A DNA stretch of 64,000 nucleotides. It comes from Lagopus muta. Lineage: Eukaryota; Chordata; Aves; Galliformes; Phasianidae. The notes beneath the pieces were generated by a model. That model did no database searches. It was not told where the DNA came from and saw nothing but the letters and a program-made list of their open reading frames with translations. Positions 1 through 14,300 of the stretch are shown piece after piece; position 1 is the stretch's first letter, and every line of letters starts with the position of its first letter. The stretch covers positions 50,728,972 to 50,792,971 of the forward strand of contig NC_064437.1 of assembly GCF_023343835.1 (NCBI RefSeq), in the 5' to 3' direction. The position numbers were made by a program, and so were the translations under genes.

Positions 1-384
1 CCCTTTGAAAGATTTCTTTCATCTATCTAAACATCTCAGTCTATTGATTCATCCTTCCTGTCTGCAGCAGAAAAATTCCATGCAATCCTATGAATATACA
101 AGTAACTGAAATATATTCACAAAAATACTCTCTGTAATACTGCTAAGCCAGAAATAAATACTAATGGAATAGGTTATTACTGCAAAGAATATACCATTCA
201 TTGCGCTAGTTGATCAATTAAATCCTTACTAAACAATGTCACTCTAAGAGGACAAAAAAAAAACACTTAATTACACAACTTTGACAGCTTGTGTAAGTGA
301 ATTCAAGATCACAAAAACAACCACATATTGAAATTCTTTCATCATTCTTTAATGGAGAAACTTTAAAATCATAATATTAGTAAT

Positions 385-400
385 AAAAAAAAAAAAAAAA
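385..400. repeat. Poly-A run (A16)
   Basis: Sixteen consecutive A residues on the plus strand. There is no clear retrotransposed copy next to it, so it is treated as low-complexity DNA. Confidence 0.9.
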
Positions 401-3400
401 TCACATTGCTGATTTGCTTCTGCAAACACAAAACTCCATAAATCAGAGGTCCATTTATATCTCAGAGACTGCCCACAAAGCTCATTCAGTGGCCCAGACT
501 GTTCTTCCAGGGTTTTCCCAAAAGCTTCCTTCAACTTCCTTGTCCCATCTCTCTTGACATCGATTTCCACATACACAGCCTCCAAACTGCTTCTATCAGA
601 TCTCTTTTTCCTCTAGAAAATTTCATTCCAAATCTTCCCCATCACAGACTTTTTTGCTCACCCTTCTCCTCAGCTCCAGAGTCTACATGCCTGCCTGTCC
701 CCCAGCATCACTCTTCTATATGTGTCTGTCTGAAATCTACTTCCTCAGGACTAATGTCTGCTTAAGAGTATCTATGTCTACATCCAGCTGCTCCCATCCT
801 CTCATGGCCACTGCAATGTGATAGGGAACTGATCCACCTCAAGAATTCTTTGCTCAAGTATCTTTACAGCTAGATCACTTTCCCAATCCAGTCTCTGTAT
901 GGTTGTGGGAACACCTGTGCTACAACAGCAAACAGACAGCACTGGGAAGAGAGGAAAAGGCCACTTCAATTGGTTTACACATTTCTGCAATCTGCAAATG
1001 TAGTTTGATGTTTCAGCTATGTCCATCCAGCATCTGGCCATCACCAAAACTGTCAAATTCCCTCCTGTCTGCACTCCAGGCCTTCAAGTCCCCATTACCT
1101 CCCCTCATACATCTTGACACCACAGCTCCACTCAGTTAAGTTGATTCAGCCACAGGATTTGTCAGGAAACTTCCCTTTTCACCCAAACAAATTGATTTGC
1201 CTTGTGGTCAAACGATCACTCAAACATACAGGAATAAAATATCAGAACTGCTTAGCAGGGACCGCACATCTCAACAGCTGATTGAGTTTAGATCATGCTT
1301 GCTATGATGTCTAAAACCACCCTGAGCATAAAACCACAGAGTAAGAGAAAAGCTATCTAATGCATGGGTATGTTAAAATCTCATAAAGCAGCAAGTAAAA
1401 AGCATAATGCCTCTGATCTGTAGACAACTGCAAAACTATCTCAAACTGAGCTCTGTTTAACAGATGACAAGGGTTTCACATATCCTCCATTACTCTCCTC
1501 TCAGTTTCTGCTTTCCACTGTAATCAACAGAATTCACTTTAGCATGCCCAGCAAATTCCTTAAAACGTTGGAATTCATTAGACAGGTTACAAAGCATGCT
1601 AATAGTGCTATAAATGTTACCAAGTGCAGAACTCACAAGCTCAACCAATAAAACAGCACTTTGCAACTTACTGCAAAATTGCAGAATTTTCACTCCCTAT
1701 GCTTTCCTCTACCTGCATATGGGTGGCCAAAGCCTAGATCCTTGTATAGAAACCTCAAATATATAAATGCATTTGCATATAAAATTATTCAAAACCACAT
1801 TTTCCTGTTGCACATTCAGCTCAAAGCACACTGAATTCACAGCTAAATCTGCATATAAAAGCACATGAACTAGATGATTAAACCTGCATTCTATCCAACA
1901 CATGTTAATATTTCCTAAAGCCAGTAGATTAGCTGACGAAATCCATTAATAATCACACTGGTTTATTTTACAAGGCTCAAGTTATGTCAGAAACGTAATG
2001 CGCTCCTTCTACTCAGAAAAGGAAAGTAAAAATATAAGAAACTAGTTCCAGCATTAGTGAATCATCTTGGATTCATAGGTCAGCCAACAAAGACATAGGA
2101 ATAATGAAAATAAACAATGTGGCGACCTTTCAGCACACATTCACAAAATATATTAAGCCTGAAAACACAGGACACAAAACCAATTTGCCTACTTTTTTTT
2201 TCCACTGCTGCATACAGTTTAAGACTAAAAGTTCAAGCCAGTTGTAATTAGTATTAAAAATAATTTAAAATAATATTTAATAGTTCCTCATTCCCCAGCT
2301 ATTTGGGATTAAAGATCACAACAGACTAGGTAAAACATACTGCCAGAATAATCAGAGACTATAAAACTGGTATCAGTTTAACCTTTAATTGCTTATTCAA
2401 ACTAATTTCCTATTGAAATCAATAGAAATTCTTATTTAGATAAAATAATAGAGTATGCCAAGATTACTGTGCTATTTAGCCTAAGGTAGATACCTTTAGA
2501 TACCTAGAGGATCAGAACAGTCATACAGTGTGGTACACCAAAGAGCCTTTAGATACTAGGCTGCCAGGGAAAAGATGATTAGCTCAACAGTTGAAGATGC
2601 TGCACTGTGGGAAGAAGCAGAAACTCTGTCAGTGGCAAAGCAGGGCTATGGGCCTCATAGTAAAGATGAGGATTATTCAGAGAAGTTGCATGCTGCCAGA
2701 GATGCCAAACTCAATTCAGTATTTGTGATGCTGTGGGAGATTTAGGGAGAAGTGGGTAAATGCTTGGTAGGAGCCAAGAGTCTAGAGAAAAAGGGGGACT
2801 GACAGACATATGTGAGAGAGAACAAGGCGCATGCCAATGGTTTCCATGGGCAAAGTGCTACTAGAGTGGGATGAAAGGTAATTCAAGACAGCTGAAGGGC
2901 AAATGCAAGCTGCCTGAAAATCTCTGCTTCTTCAAAGGCTGTGCTGAGATGCTATTCCAGCAACTTTCATCCTACGTGTTTTGTGTATATGGTGACCATT
3001 CATCCTAAATTGAGTTTCAGCAAATTAATAAATATGGCCACAATGCACATGGTGTAAGCAACCAGCAAGTACGAGATTCCTGGGAAACAGTAAACTAGTG
3101 GAATATTTTGGCATGGGTTAAGTGGATACAAAATCGTAAATCATTATCTCATGCCACGCAGAAAACTGTGTTTAAACAATGTAATCTCAGTTTAAGCCCT
3201 TAAGGAAACAACTGATTCCTGAGAAAGGTTGTTTGTATACTATGACTGCACATTAGCAATAAAAATGAGTTTATTCAGGTCTTTTTTAAGAAATAAATAA
3301 ACTACAGGTTTTTTCCCAGACTAAGTTCTTAAAAGGAGTAAGAAAACCACATTTATTGACTCCTCTTTAATTTACCCTTTTATCCTGTATCACATACATT

Positions 3401-6400
3401 AATAGATTTTAGCTTAGTGTCTTATCTCAGAAAAAAGCAGAACAGACTAGTGTAAGAACAGGACAACAATGTGTCACCATCAGTTTTCTAAATCTCTCCT
3501 CTGCCCAAGGAACCACAGGGAACCAGTAATGAAGAAATAGTCAGGCCCTTAAAAATCATTCAAGATGTGCACAAATCCATTTCAAACAGTTGGAGGCAAG
3601 TTATAACAACATTTTACTTGGCACAAAGCATCGTGCAGAATCTCAGATTTACCACCAGTGTCTGTGCTTCAACAACAGCAAAAAACATCTCGAAGAACAA
3701 CAGTATTTATACACCCATGTCAAGTTAGAGAGGCTTTTTTCCTAATTTCTAGAATACTTATCTAAACATGATCTAGTATTAGATGTCTCAAGCTACACAA
3801 ATGGTTGCCAGATGGTGAACCCTCAACTGCCTCATCATTCATCACTGCGTTAGGCAGAATCTGAAGCTCCTGCCAGATACCAGTTCCAAGCTGCATTTCT
3901 TTACAGAACCTCAGTTTCTGTACAAGCAGAAGCACTGAGAGAACCTGCGATTGAGTTCATCTTGCTGTCAGTGTCAGTTCTTTGTAGATCTGAAATTATG
4001 CATTTAAGTAAACTTTGTTCAGTGGTTACTTGAAATTCATGCTAAATGACCTAATTCTTGAAAGCAGTAATTTCATCATCAACTCTCTGATGAGTCCTCG
4101 CATCTCAAATGCATGACTCCAACCATTAAAAGTGAGATTATCCCTTTCCATCTTTAACCAAGTATTTCTGGAACACACTTTCCATAACTCTGAAAATGGT
4201 CTTGAGCAGATGAAAAGGATTTCAGAGCACTAAGTCCCATCAGGAAAAGGGAGAGGGGTAGAATCTGAAACAAAAATCTTCAAAGAGCACAGAACAACTG
4301 ACAATTGAATGCATATAGAAGATAACAAATAATGCTTATGCAGAAAGAAAAACAGGAAATAGTAATAACAATAAGAAATTTTAAAAATCAAGTAAAAGAA
4401 AAAAGGACCAGTGCATCAGAATTTCAAGATGTAGGAAATCAAAAGCAATCATGCCAAGTATGCAGAAAAGGACAAGATTAAAAATGAGATCTGAGGTGTA
4501 AGATAATCAACTGGCAGACTCCAACCAGATTAGTTGGTCCCTCATTCCCCACCACCTTAAACAAAGAATTTTCCCTATCTCCTGAATGTGAACTCCTTGA
4601 GAGAAGGGAATACACAGATTTAGAGGAGTGAGACAATGAAAAAGGAGTCTTCCTCCATAACCACAACCATCTGGTCCCACTCACATCATCATATGAGTTG
4701 ACAGAAACAGTCCAAGCACAAACCAAGGAGAACATGGAGAATCCAGGACCAATGCAGGAATGTATATGCAGCATCTCACATTGAGACAGTATTAACTGGT
4801 CATCAAAATACATCCTAAAAATAAATCTACCAGAACACAGGCATGTAAGCATAAAAATCTGAGTGGTAAAAATCAACATAAGTTACTACTAACAAATAAG
4901 ATAAAATACAACAAAGAAGAGACCATAAGGAAAGATCCATTACTTAAAAGGCAGGAAAAGAGATTTATGAGACAAAGAAGACAAATCTTTTTTGCCTGTA
5001 TTCTTTCCTTCAAATAATAAGTGTATTTTAGATCACATTTAATTGATCCTTACACAGTTTTAAACAAAGGCCAAAAGCTCACAACACGTTTCAGGTGGCA
5101 TCTGCTGGATCTGATTCCAGTCAGCACTTCTATCACGAACTTTCAAGTCAGATTATGGTAAATTCAATAAGCTTTGATGGTACAGAACTGGGAGATGTTA
5201 AGAGTCTGACACCTAATTATGCCTCAGCACAGGGAGATTTCCTGACATCCTTTCAAGCCTCAGCTCTTCAAGGTTTACATGATCTAATATGGACAAGTTT
5301 AGTAGGGAAGTTCTATTTAACCACTTCATAATTCAATCAGTGTACATCTGCTAATTTTTTTTTTATTATTATTATATTTTTTAAGCATACAGGTTCTTTG
5401 GAAAATATGCATCACAACACACAACTAGTTCAGAACGATGAGATATTTCAGAGGCCTTTTCATCCAAAACCAGCAAGATTCAGAACTTCTTCTGCCTTTA
5501 ATACTTTCAAAAAATTGACAAAGAACATATCGTTGACTGTCCCTACTTCTTTCTTACCTGACTCTCAAGATTCTCTATAGAGGTGTCTTTTTAGTGTGAA
5601 AACACTAGAAACCCCAACACTCCCTCTCAGTGTCTGAATAAACTACCTTTTCCTAGTTTCTATTTAACTTTGCTTTAGCCCTGAACTAAACTATTATGAA
5701 GGAAGATGTGCCCCAACCCCAACACAAAAAGAAAAGGACAAGTAACACCTTTGTCTCTTTCTGCTTCAAGCAGGTCTCTGCAGAATTAGCTCTGCCTTTA
5801 AAAAGGGGATTAATGGAATCTAGTAATAATGCATCCTTAATGACAGAAGATCAAAACTGCCTCATTCACTCAGGCCCACCCAGGGTCTTGCACAGATCTT
5901 CACTGAACAGCAAACAGCATTCCCACTGCACTGATGTGTGTGAACTTCAGAACCAATAATCATTCTTTCAAAACCTTTGAAACGCCTACAGCTTCAAATA
6001 AGGAAATAATGCAGCTATCATCCCATTTCAAGGCTTTGTCTACCTTTGAGGATTTTGTGCTTCTGGATTCAATGCCACCATTCATAGTTTTTGTTCTATG
6101 CTTTAACAAGTTCCCAAGTTCTCCATGTACACCTCTACATTCTTGTTGTTTCGCAGCCAATTTATGCAGTTTCTCCTCAGTAAATGAAGCACAGTCAGTT
6201 TGTTCACTAATATTAAATATTTTAGAAAAATAACAGAAGAATCTTCTTCTGATTGGATTAAGAAGTTCGGCAAGCAGAAAGAAGGAAGAGGATGTAGAGG
6301 AGTTTTGTGCACAATCTCAAATACAAATCACCTTAAAAATACTGCAAATGGTGTTTCCCTTAAAATACAAATGACAACAATGATTTTCATCAAAACACAA

Positions 6401-7099
6401 ACAGTAAGTATGGGAAGATTGATTGGATGTATTTCCTCTCAGTTGTCTGTCATTTCTGTGGCCTCAAAGTGTGAATACAAAACAGAACACTTGCATGCAA
6501 GCATAATTGCTCTGAAATCTGGTCATCAGATTCAAAATCTGCAGCTTTGAAACATTAACTATTTACAACAATAAGTACCACTTGTAAACACGGTATACTC
6601 CCTCCATTTGTGATGTTTTCACGGATATCACCTTAACCAAACCAGCGTTTGTCAAAGAGTTTTTTCAAGCCTTTAGAAGATAGTGCCACCAGCTCAGCCC
6701 TACCTCAGGCTGAGTGTTTCAGACTCATGGGCAGGGCTGGGACTTTACAGCGTGCCAGCCAAACTCAAAGCTCTGTATGGAGCAACATCTATTAGTCCAA
6801 CCAAAGCTTCTCCCTGCACAGGCCCAAGGGAAAGAAATGTGCACATCGGTTTCTACAGCAGCACATTTCTTTACCCAGATACTACAAGAACAAGCATTAA
6901 TTCTGAGGATCTTCTGAGCAGCTTGCAACCAAGCAATACTTCAAGCTCAAGGTAAGAATGGTAGAAACTATATCAGCACTATTATTTTTCATCCTCCCCT
7001 GTCCTGAAGGTGTATCAGAGAGGTTAGTATCACAAGGCAGAAAACCCTGCCCTTCCAGCAGGAAACTCCAGTTCTGGCAATCCTCTTTCAGGATTAGAA

Positions 7100-7161
7100 T
7101 CAGTTAGATTCAGTGATCCTCAATGGGTCTGTTCCAACTCAGGGCATTCTGTGATTCCATA
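7100..7161 (+). mobile_element. CR1 LINE 3'-end fragment
   Basis: The stretch carries the degenerate CR1 3' signature: a 'tgatcctcaa' block, a 'gttccaactc' block, and an ending 'attctgtgattcca'. It is short and diverged, so it is an old 5'-truncated copy with no coding capacity. Confidence 0.7.
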
Positions 7162-10100
7162 ACCTTGTCCCAGAACAATAAAATGCCACTGGTATGTAGC
7201 TTTCCCAACAGGTAGCACTTCTGCCCAATGGGAAGCCATGCTTTTAAGGGACACGAAGAGGCAGTGACTTATATTTTAGTAAAATATAACAGTGCGTTAC
7301 CATGAAAACTATCATCTTACTAAAGTTTTAAAATTATTCCAAACCAGGTCATATAACAAGAAACAAAAATACCTCAGGTTCCTAGCTTTGATTCTTACTC
7401 CTCATTGCATTTTCTCATGCCAAAACCCAGGCCTTCTCACTGTCCTCTCTATCACTGTCCTGCATATATACCACTAGTCATAATTGTAGCCACGTGATGA
7501 GAACAGAACAAATCTGTAATAAAAATATTTCTACTAAAAGTCTGATAGCATGCTAGAGATGCATTAAATCACCACAGTTTATCTTCTGTAAACCTCACTA
7601 ACACTTTTATTCACATTGTGTTAAGCTACAGTACTCCTATTAAAACTTTTACTTGAGTAATAATATATTACTGCTGAGCTTTCCTAACTATAATAAAAGT
7701 AAGTCCATTAAAACCCAGTATGTTTCAAATAAAATTAAAAATAATCAGTAAGTGAAAAAGTATTCAGTTGTCTACCTACACATTTATACTTCTGTATGGC
7801 AATTAGGAAGTTTCTTTATAAATACACTGTTATCCCTTCCAAGATAAATGGAACCATACATGAAGAAAATTCTGTTCACAGCAACTTCCACACTCTTTCC
7901 TTAAGTTCTGCTTGCATTTCTTTAACAGCTTAACCTATGTAAAGGAAAGAGTTTTGAAGACCAGGGTAGAATGTTACCATATATCACTATTATGCATTTA
8001 TTGAAGATCTTCAAAATAACTGCAGTGAATGACTGCATCCCTTCTAAACAAATGCAGGTATATTGCTTTTCTTCGTTATCTTTCCAAGCCTCTATGGAAG
8101 TAGGCTGTTAAGTATTTCCATCTGGCTGTGAGACTCCTACTTATTTCCAGTGACTTATTACTGCACACCTGGGCTTCATTCTTTCTTTTGGGAGAAAAAG
8201 ATAACCTTAAGCAAATGTTCAACTTAAGTGCAGCCATCATAAAATGACTCACTCCTGGGCAGTACAGTCAAGCTTCTTGCTTCATGAATAGTAAGAATTT
8301 GGAATTCTAAACATGAAAATCCTCTCCCTTGATAAGATGGGACTTTATCCCAGACCCTTAGTCTACTTCAGTCTTCATAATATAGTTAGCTGGGGTAAGA
8401 ATGGATTCCACAAGCTAATTCTATATTTATCTCACACAAACAATCACTTGTTCTAAGTTTGTTACATTTCTTAAAAGTTCATGTACTTTCAGCTGTATAA
8501 ATGGAAGGAGAACTTTAAGTAGTGAAATTCCCAGTAATGAACGTATTTCAGGGGATGCTTGATGTTCCTGCAGAACATGCAGTAGCTAGAAACAACAGAA
8601 CACAGTATCACTTACCTCAGATACTTCTAAAAGGAGCAAATTCTGGCTTTCTGCAGATTTCTCTAAGTTGAATAATAAAGCTACCTAAAGAGATGCCTGC
8701 TATAACTAAAGTGTTTCTTACAATTGGGGTATTACTAAGGATTTTCTCCTACCCAGATCCTCTGCTATGTTACAATGGTCTACTCGCATCAGAGCAACTT
8801 CTTCATAGCCAGAATGATTTACAGAACTTCTGTACCTGAACATCAGTATGAAATCTGTTATCTAGCATCCTTGAGAACTGCACTTTTGTAATGAAAATGA
8901 TTGCCACAGGCTAAGTTCAAAAGTTGGCAGGAAAGACATAATGACACACTGTGTGACTTTGTAAAGTCGTTTCCATAAGAAACCAGGCTAAAAATGCAGT
9001 CATAACTTGGAAAAGGACACTTCCTTCTCTGGAACACCCTTTTTTAATTTGACATAAGCAGCGGTTTGTGCCAGAGACTCTGCCCATATCCAAACAACAC
9101 TGCTTATTAAAATCTGGAAATGCTACTAGGGAATGCTGTTCTTTTCCCTCAACTAGATACAGTAGATATGTTTTAATTACCTGGGCATATGGACATAAGA
9201 TATTACGTTAAATGACTATTATATATACAGGCTACAATTTAGCTAAGATTAGCTTATATCTATTTGATTGCACACCCTTGCTGCTAACATATTACTTAAT
9301 ATACTTAGCCCAAAAGGATCTTAGAATGCCTATTCACATGCCTGATGTGTATCTCAAGATTCAGAAAAAAAAAAAAAGTGAATGCCACAGTTAAATAAGC
9401 CAGTGAAGCAAATCACAAAAAGTACTATCAAAGATAACAAACTAGTGCACGCATGCTGAAATGCTCAAGGTTATTTCTGCTGTAACAGTTAATAGAGATA
9501 AAAACTACTTTTTTGGTGTATTATTTCAATATTATAATGACAAAACAATGCTGAAACTAACACAAAAATAGATGATGCTAACCTGGGCAGGCTCATCACA
9601 GGTATCTTTAAGAAAGCGTCAGTGCCCTGAGTGCACCAAGCCCTTAGGTGCTGAAAGCAGCTGCACCCACAACCCCCACAGCATTCCCACCAGCCATTTC
9701 AGCTCAGGCTCATCCCCCAACTCAAGCTGAGCGTCCCAAGCCAACGTGGCTCTGTTCTGCACTACTTCTGACATTCTGACCAAGCTCATCAGACTGACAT
9801 CTGACCAACCACCAGCTTGTGCTGCCCTCCAGATCTGTTGATTGACCCATATGTCCTCCCGTGGCTCTCCCCTGCAGCTCTGGGCAGGAGGTCTTGGACC
9901 TCACTGCAAGCTAGAATCATGTTCTCATGGCAAATGATAAGAAGCATTTCAGGAAATCTGTGATGTAGTGTCATAGTTCACTGAACATAACATCTGTACG
10001 TCACCTACAGTGAGAAGGTCACAAATGGTGACGAGGAGGTTGTTTTGAAATGCGCAACCAAACACTATCAGGCTGATATTTGGGTGACAAACTGGAAGAT

Positions 10101-10701
10101 AAAGAGTAGCCACAAGCCTTGTAATCTGGCTTCTCTGCTGCAAGATGGCCATAGTGGCTTCATGTAAAGAAAGAATCCCGTGCACTGGATACCTAAGTCA
10201 ACCTGCAGAACTGATGGTTGGAATGATCAGTAACCTTGGCAAGCAGCTGAAGGGGTTATGAAGCAATATTGGAATGAAAAGAGATCTCTGAGGAAAGGCA
10301 AGGCAGCAAGCAAAACTAATGGTCCGTGTAATCTTGCAATCTACACTGTTTTCAAAAAAATGAGCAAGAAAAAACTGTCCATGCTAATAACAGTGTTTTG
10401 CCTACAACACAAACATATAATGTTTCAAAACAGTGTAAAAACAATCTCAGAACACTTTTTAATGCAACATGTATCAGCTCCATGCCACAACCTATCAAAT
10501 TCATTGAAGATAAGTAGGGAAACTGTTTTAGGATGATAACTCAACGACGCTACATTCTGCAGCACTAATTTTACCAGTCCTTCCAACTACCCACTGGACC
10601 TTGGACCTTGAGAAGTCAACAAGGAAGAAGCAGATCATACACGAGGAGAGTAGTACTGCCCAGAAATGTAGAACAGGGTTCATGCATAACTGTAAATGAC
10701 T

Positions 10702-10748
10702 TAAAATAAAATAAAATAAAATAAAATAAAATAAAATAAAATAAAAAA
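10702..10748. repeat. (AAAAT)n microsatellite
   Basis: About nine uninterrupted copies of the pentamer AAAAT run from the end of a non-coding stretch into an A-rich end. It is likely length-polymorphic between individuals, by analogy with other pure pentamer tracts. Confidence 0.95.
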
Positions 10749-11289
10749 TCACATAAAAGCAGCACAGGTAAATGAAAGCAGACTAACCTGTCCCCTGAGA
10801 GTTCAATTCTTAATTTGTCCTTTATGGCATGCTACTGCCACACATCAAAACAGTCACCTGCTCCCTCAGACCTTTTCTGTTGTGATCTTTTCCAGATCAG
10901 TGCATCCTGTAAGTTCTAAGAACGGTGGGGAGGAAGAGAAACTGCACTTATTTTTGCACTTCAATATGTAGTGCAGTCATGTTAAGAATACATAAAAAGT
11001 GCCTGTTTGCTCTCATGCACAGTTCAAACAGCAGTTACCTTTTCAACAGAATAAGTAAGTTTTCATTTTTCTTCGTGCTTCTGCAGCCACAAACCAACTT
11101 TTAGAAGTCTGAGATCAATTAACTATGACACATTTATTCCTAAATATGCAAAGTTCCAGAATCCTTGTTAACAATGAACTCACCTGGCTTTTGTAGAGCA
11201 AATGCATCTACCCAAGGCCTGCAATGCAGTGAAAAAGAGACACCTCTACTACTCTTTGGGAAGCAGTAAAAGGGTGCAGCTCTACACCA

Positions 11290-11372
11290 AGGAACCTGCT
11301 TTAGTGGGGAAGGTTTGGACTAGGTGATCTTCAATCCCCTCCAATCCCTACAGTCCTGTGATTCCATGATTA
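11290..11372 (+). mobile_element. CR1 LINE 3'-end fragment
   Basis: The sequence shows 'ggtttggactaggtgatctt', then 'ccaatccctacag', then 'cctgtgattccatgatt'. This is the order of the CR1 3' terminus ending in the octamer-like tail. It is 5'-truncated and non-coding. Confidence 0.75.
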
Positions 11373-14300
11373 TCACGATTCAGAATGTGAGAGCTCAGAC
11401 CAAATTTATAGAATTGAAAATGAGAATGAAGAGTAAATTTAGCAGCTGTGTCCTTTTAATCTGTATCCTGAACTCTCCCAGAGTGGCAATCTAACAACAG
11501 AAAGAAAAGCAGCGCAGAGCCTTTATAATCCTGATACTCTGAGTGCAGCATTATTTTGTGTCAGATATGAATCTCCACATCACTGCTTTATTTACATCCT
11601 GTCATCTAATTAACATATATGTACAGAACATATTTAGCAATACAATTTCAGAAATTATCACTGTACAATTCAAGATTCTGATTTTGAATGTCTTGGATAA
11701 AAGTTGGATAATCATGAATTTTTAAACGTACCAGCATATATTAAATAAGTCTAAACTTATTGATAATTTCTTTTCTCTTTATATCTGTACTTCATCTTAT
11801 AGTATCTTATATTGTCAGACACCACTTAATGCACCATCAGATTATCTTGATATGAAAAGCTTTAAAGCTCTGCATGTGAGAAAACAGATATTGGAACTGC
11901 CCAGACTCCAGCACACAACAGTACTACAAAATGACAGCATCTTTCAATTATACATTTATTTGCACATCAAATACTTTTAAAAACAAAGCAAGATTTAGCA
12001 GAAAGGGTAACAGAGTCAATAACATGCGAAAAACAACAACAAAAAAACAAACCAACAAAAAAAAAAACACCAAACCCACCATAATATTAGTGCAGAGACA
12101 GCATTTTATATTGATATGCTGAGACTAACTAGAAAGAAAGAAATACTGTCTTACCAATATCATGGGAGAAAGAACAGATTGAGCTATATAAGTTCACTGC
12201 AAATGACAGCTGTTTTCCTGGGGGCTTTGGGCCACATCTAGCAAGCAAGAGACTGACAAATTCTACCAAGATTAGGTCAGAGACTCAATGTGTGCAAAAC
12301 CCATATGAAGAAAGATCAGAGCTTCCCTTTTTCATTGACGGAGGAAGGGCCCCAGCTTTTTAGCTTTTCTGGCAAGTAGAGGGAACACAGCCAACTTTAT
12401 TTGCATTTGCTGGCCAAGAGCTGAGACGGTTTCTGTCTCAATTCAAACTTGAAAACCTTTACTGGGATGCATACAATTGCTAATGGAATAGAGCTTTACT
12501 GTAAGCATGATGAGTAACATGGGAAAAACATGGGACTATCAGATAGAGGCTATCAGGCTTTTGACCCAATTAAATTGATAATTTAAATGCCCCTGAAATG
12601 TTTAAAAGAATTTTGATAAATGTAAATTAAAATTGTTTTTATTCTTTTTTCTTAATGGCTGCCTGCTCTTCTCAGTAGTGTCCTTAAAGCTTGAGAAAAC
12701 TGAAAAGCTGACAGAAGACCAAGCATTATGAAACAAAGGAAAAGTAATCAGAGCACCACATCAAGTCAGGGGAAGGCACATGAGTTTAAAGTAAAGAATG
12801 AGTCACACACAAATCAGAAACTTTATTGATCATCATAATTCAAATGCTGCTATACCAAATAGTATTTGCTTGCTTACCTTCCTCAAGTCATTTTTACAGC
12901 TCTCCCACTAACTCGTAAACCAAAACCAGGCAGCTTTCTACAAAGCATTCAACTGAGATGCAGGTCAGGGCTACACAGTAGCTGTTACACAGGACAGTAC
13001 TGTGCTGCACCTTGGTAACCACTGTACATTATCTTTTGGCCTCAGAATTTTTAGCCTTAAGAACAAATTTTACGTACCTATCCAACTTGAGGCAGCTGCC
13101 CACTAAGGATAAACATTATCAACTTGCACAAAATAAACAGTATGAGGAACAAAAGTAGCATGGGGGACACAAACACGGAGGCAGCTTTTGCCAAATTAGA
13201 ATGACATTTGCAAATTCTAAGAGAACACACAAACACTGCCCTTCTGGTGGGTGGCCATGAAGGCTCCCAGAAAAGCCACTACTGCCTTTCCTATGCCTCT
13301 CAAATAACAAAACCCAAAATGTATGTAACAAACTGGATCCTACAAAAGAATGCAGGCAGGCAGAGTAGCCCATACAACCATTTGAAAGATGTTACTGCAT
13401 ATTTTAACGCTGACCTGTTTGATGGCCTGCTGTCCAGGGAATTGTTTATTTCTGCAAACCACTACTGAACCTGGCTTGCAAATCCAGAATCACAGATCAA
13501 ATTGTATGGAGAATTAATCTCTAACCAGACTTCACAGTATTGTTAATTCCTACAGTCACGTACGCAGCCTTGGAAAACACACTGCTTTTTCTAGAAGTCC
13601 CTTGTACTGCTATATAACTACTCATAACCTTTAAAATCTTTAAAAATAAAACATTTAGCCATGAAAACAACAGGAAAATTGGAATAATAGTAAGGTTTCA
13701 CATTTATTATTTTTAATCCAAACTAACTGCAGAGGGGCAAGGAGGAAAACGAGGATTTGGAAGTCAGTGCATTTAAGAGTTGGTGCTGCCAACACAGTTT
13801 TCATAATGAAACCAGTTTGCTGGCACATCAGTTGTTGGCACAATGGAATGGACTTGATTGGAGTGACTAAAAAAAATGACAATGAAAATTCAATTGTAGC
13901 CTTTATTCACTGACTAGCTTCACAGATTATCTACTATTTTTATAATTCTAGCAAAGAAATCTATAACTTCACCATTTCCTGATCCTAGAAAAGTGGAATG
14001 GTCCACATATGTCCTAAATTGTTGCTGATTTTCAAGATATTCCTATTGCCTAATAGCAATTAATCTTAAAATAAAAAGATCTCATAACTTCCTCAGTTTC
14101 CTCATTTAATTATACACCTCCTATTACACAGAATATCATACAATTTTAAGATATAAGGGAGTTGCAGAATTTGCTGCACAAGCATAATTATGACAAGCAG
14201 AACACTTTCACCTCAAAAGGTGAGATCTGAGATACACACAAGTTGAGGTATAAGTAAAACATTTGCTATAGCTCAGAATTTGTTGGAATAAAAATTTCAG

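Noticed and set aside
349-585. 78-codon minus-strand ORF (MEAVYVEIDVKRDG...) as a gene fragment
   Set aside because: It looks protein-like over about 60 residues, but I recognise no family and see no splice sites; the end runs into poly-T.
4478-4879. 133-codon minus-strand ORF
   Set aside because: Hydrophobic AT-rich translation with no recognisable family; consistent with chance.
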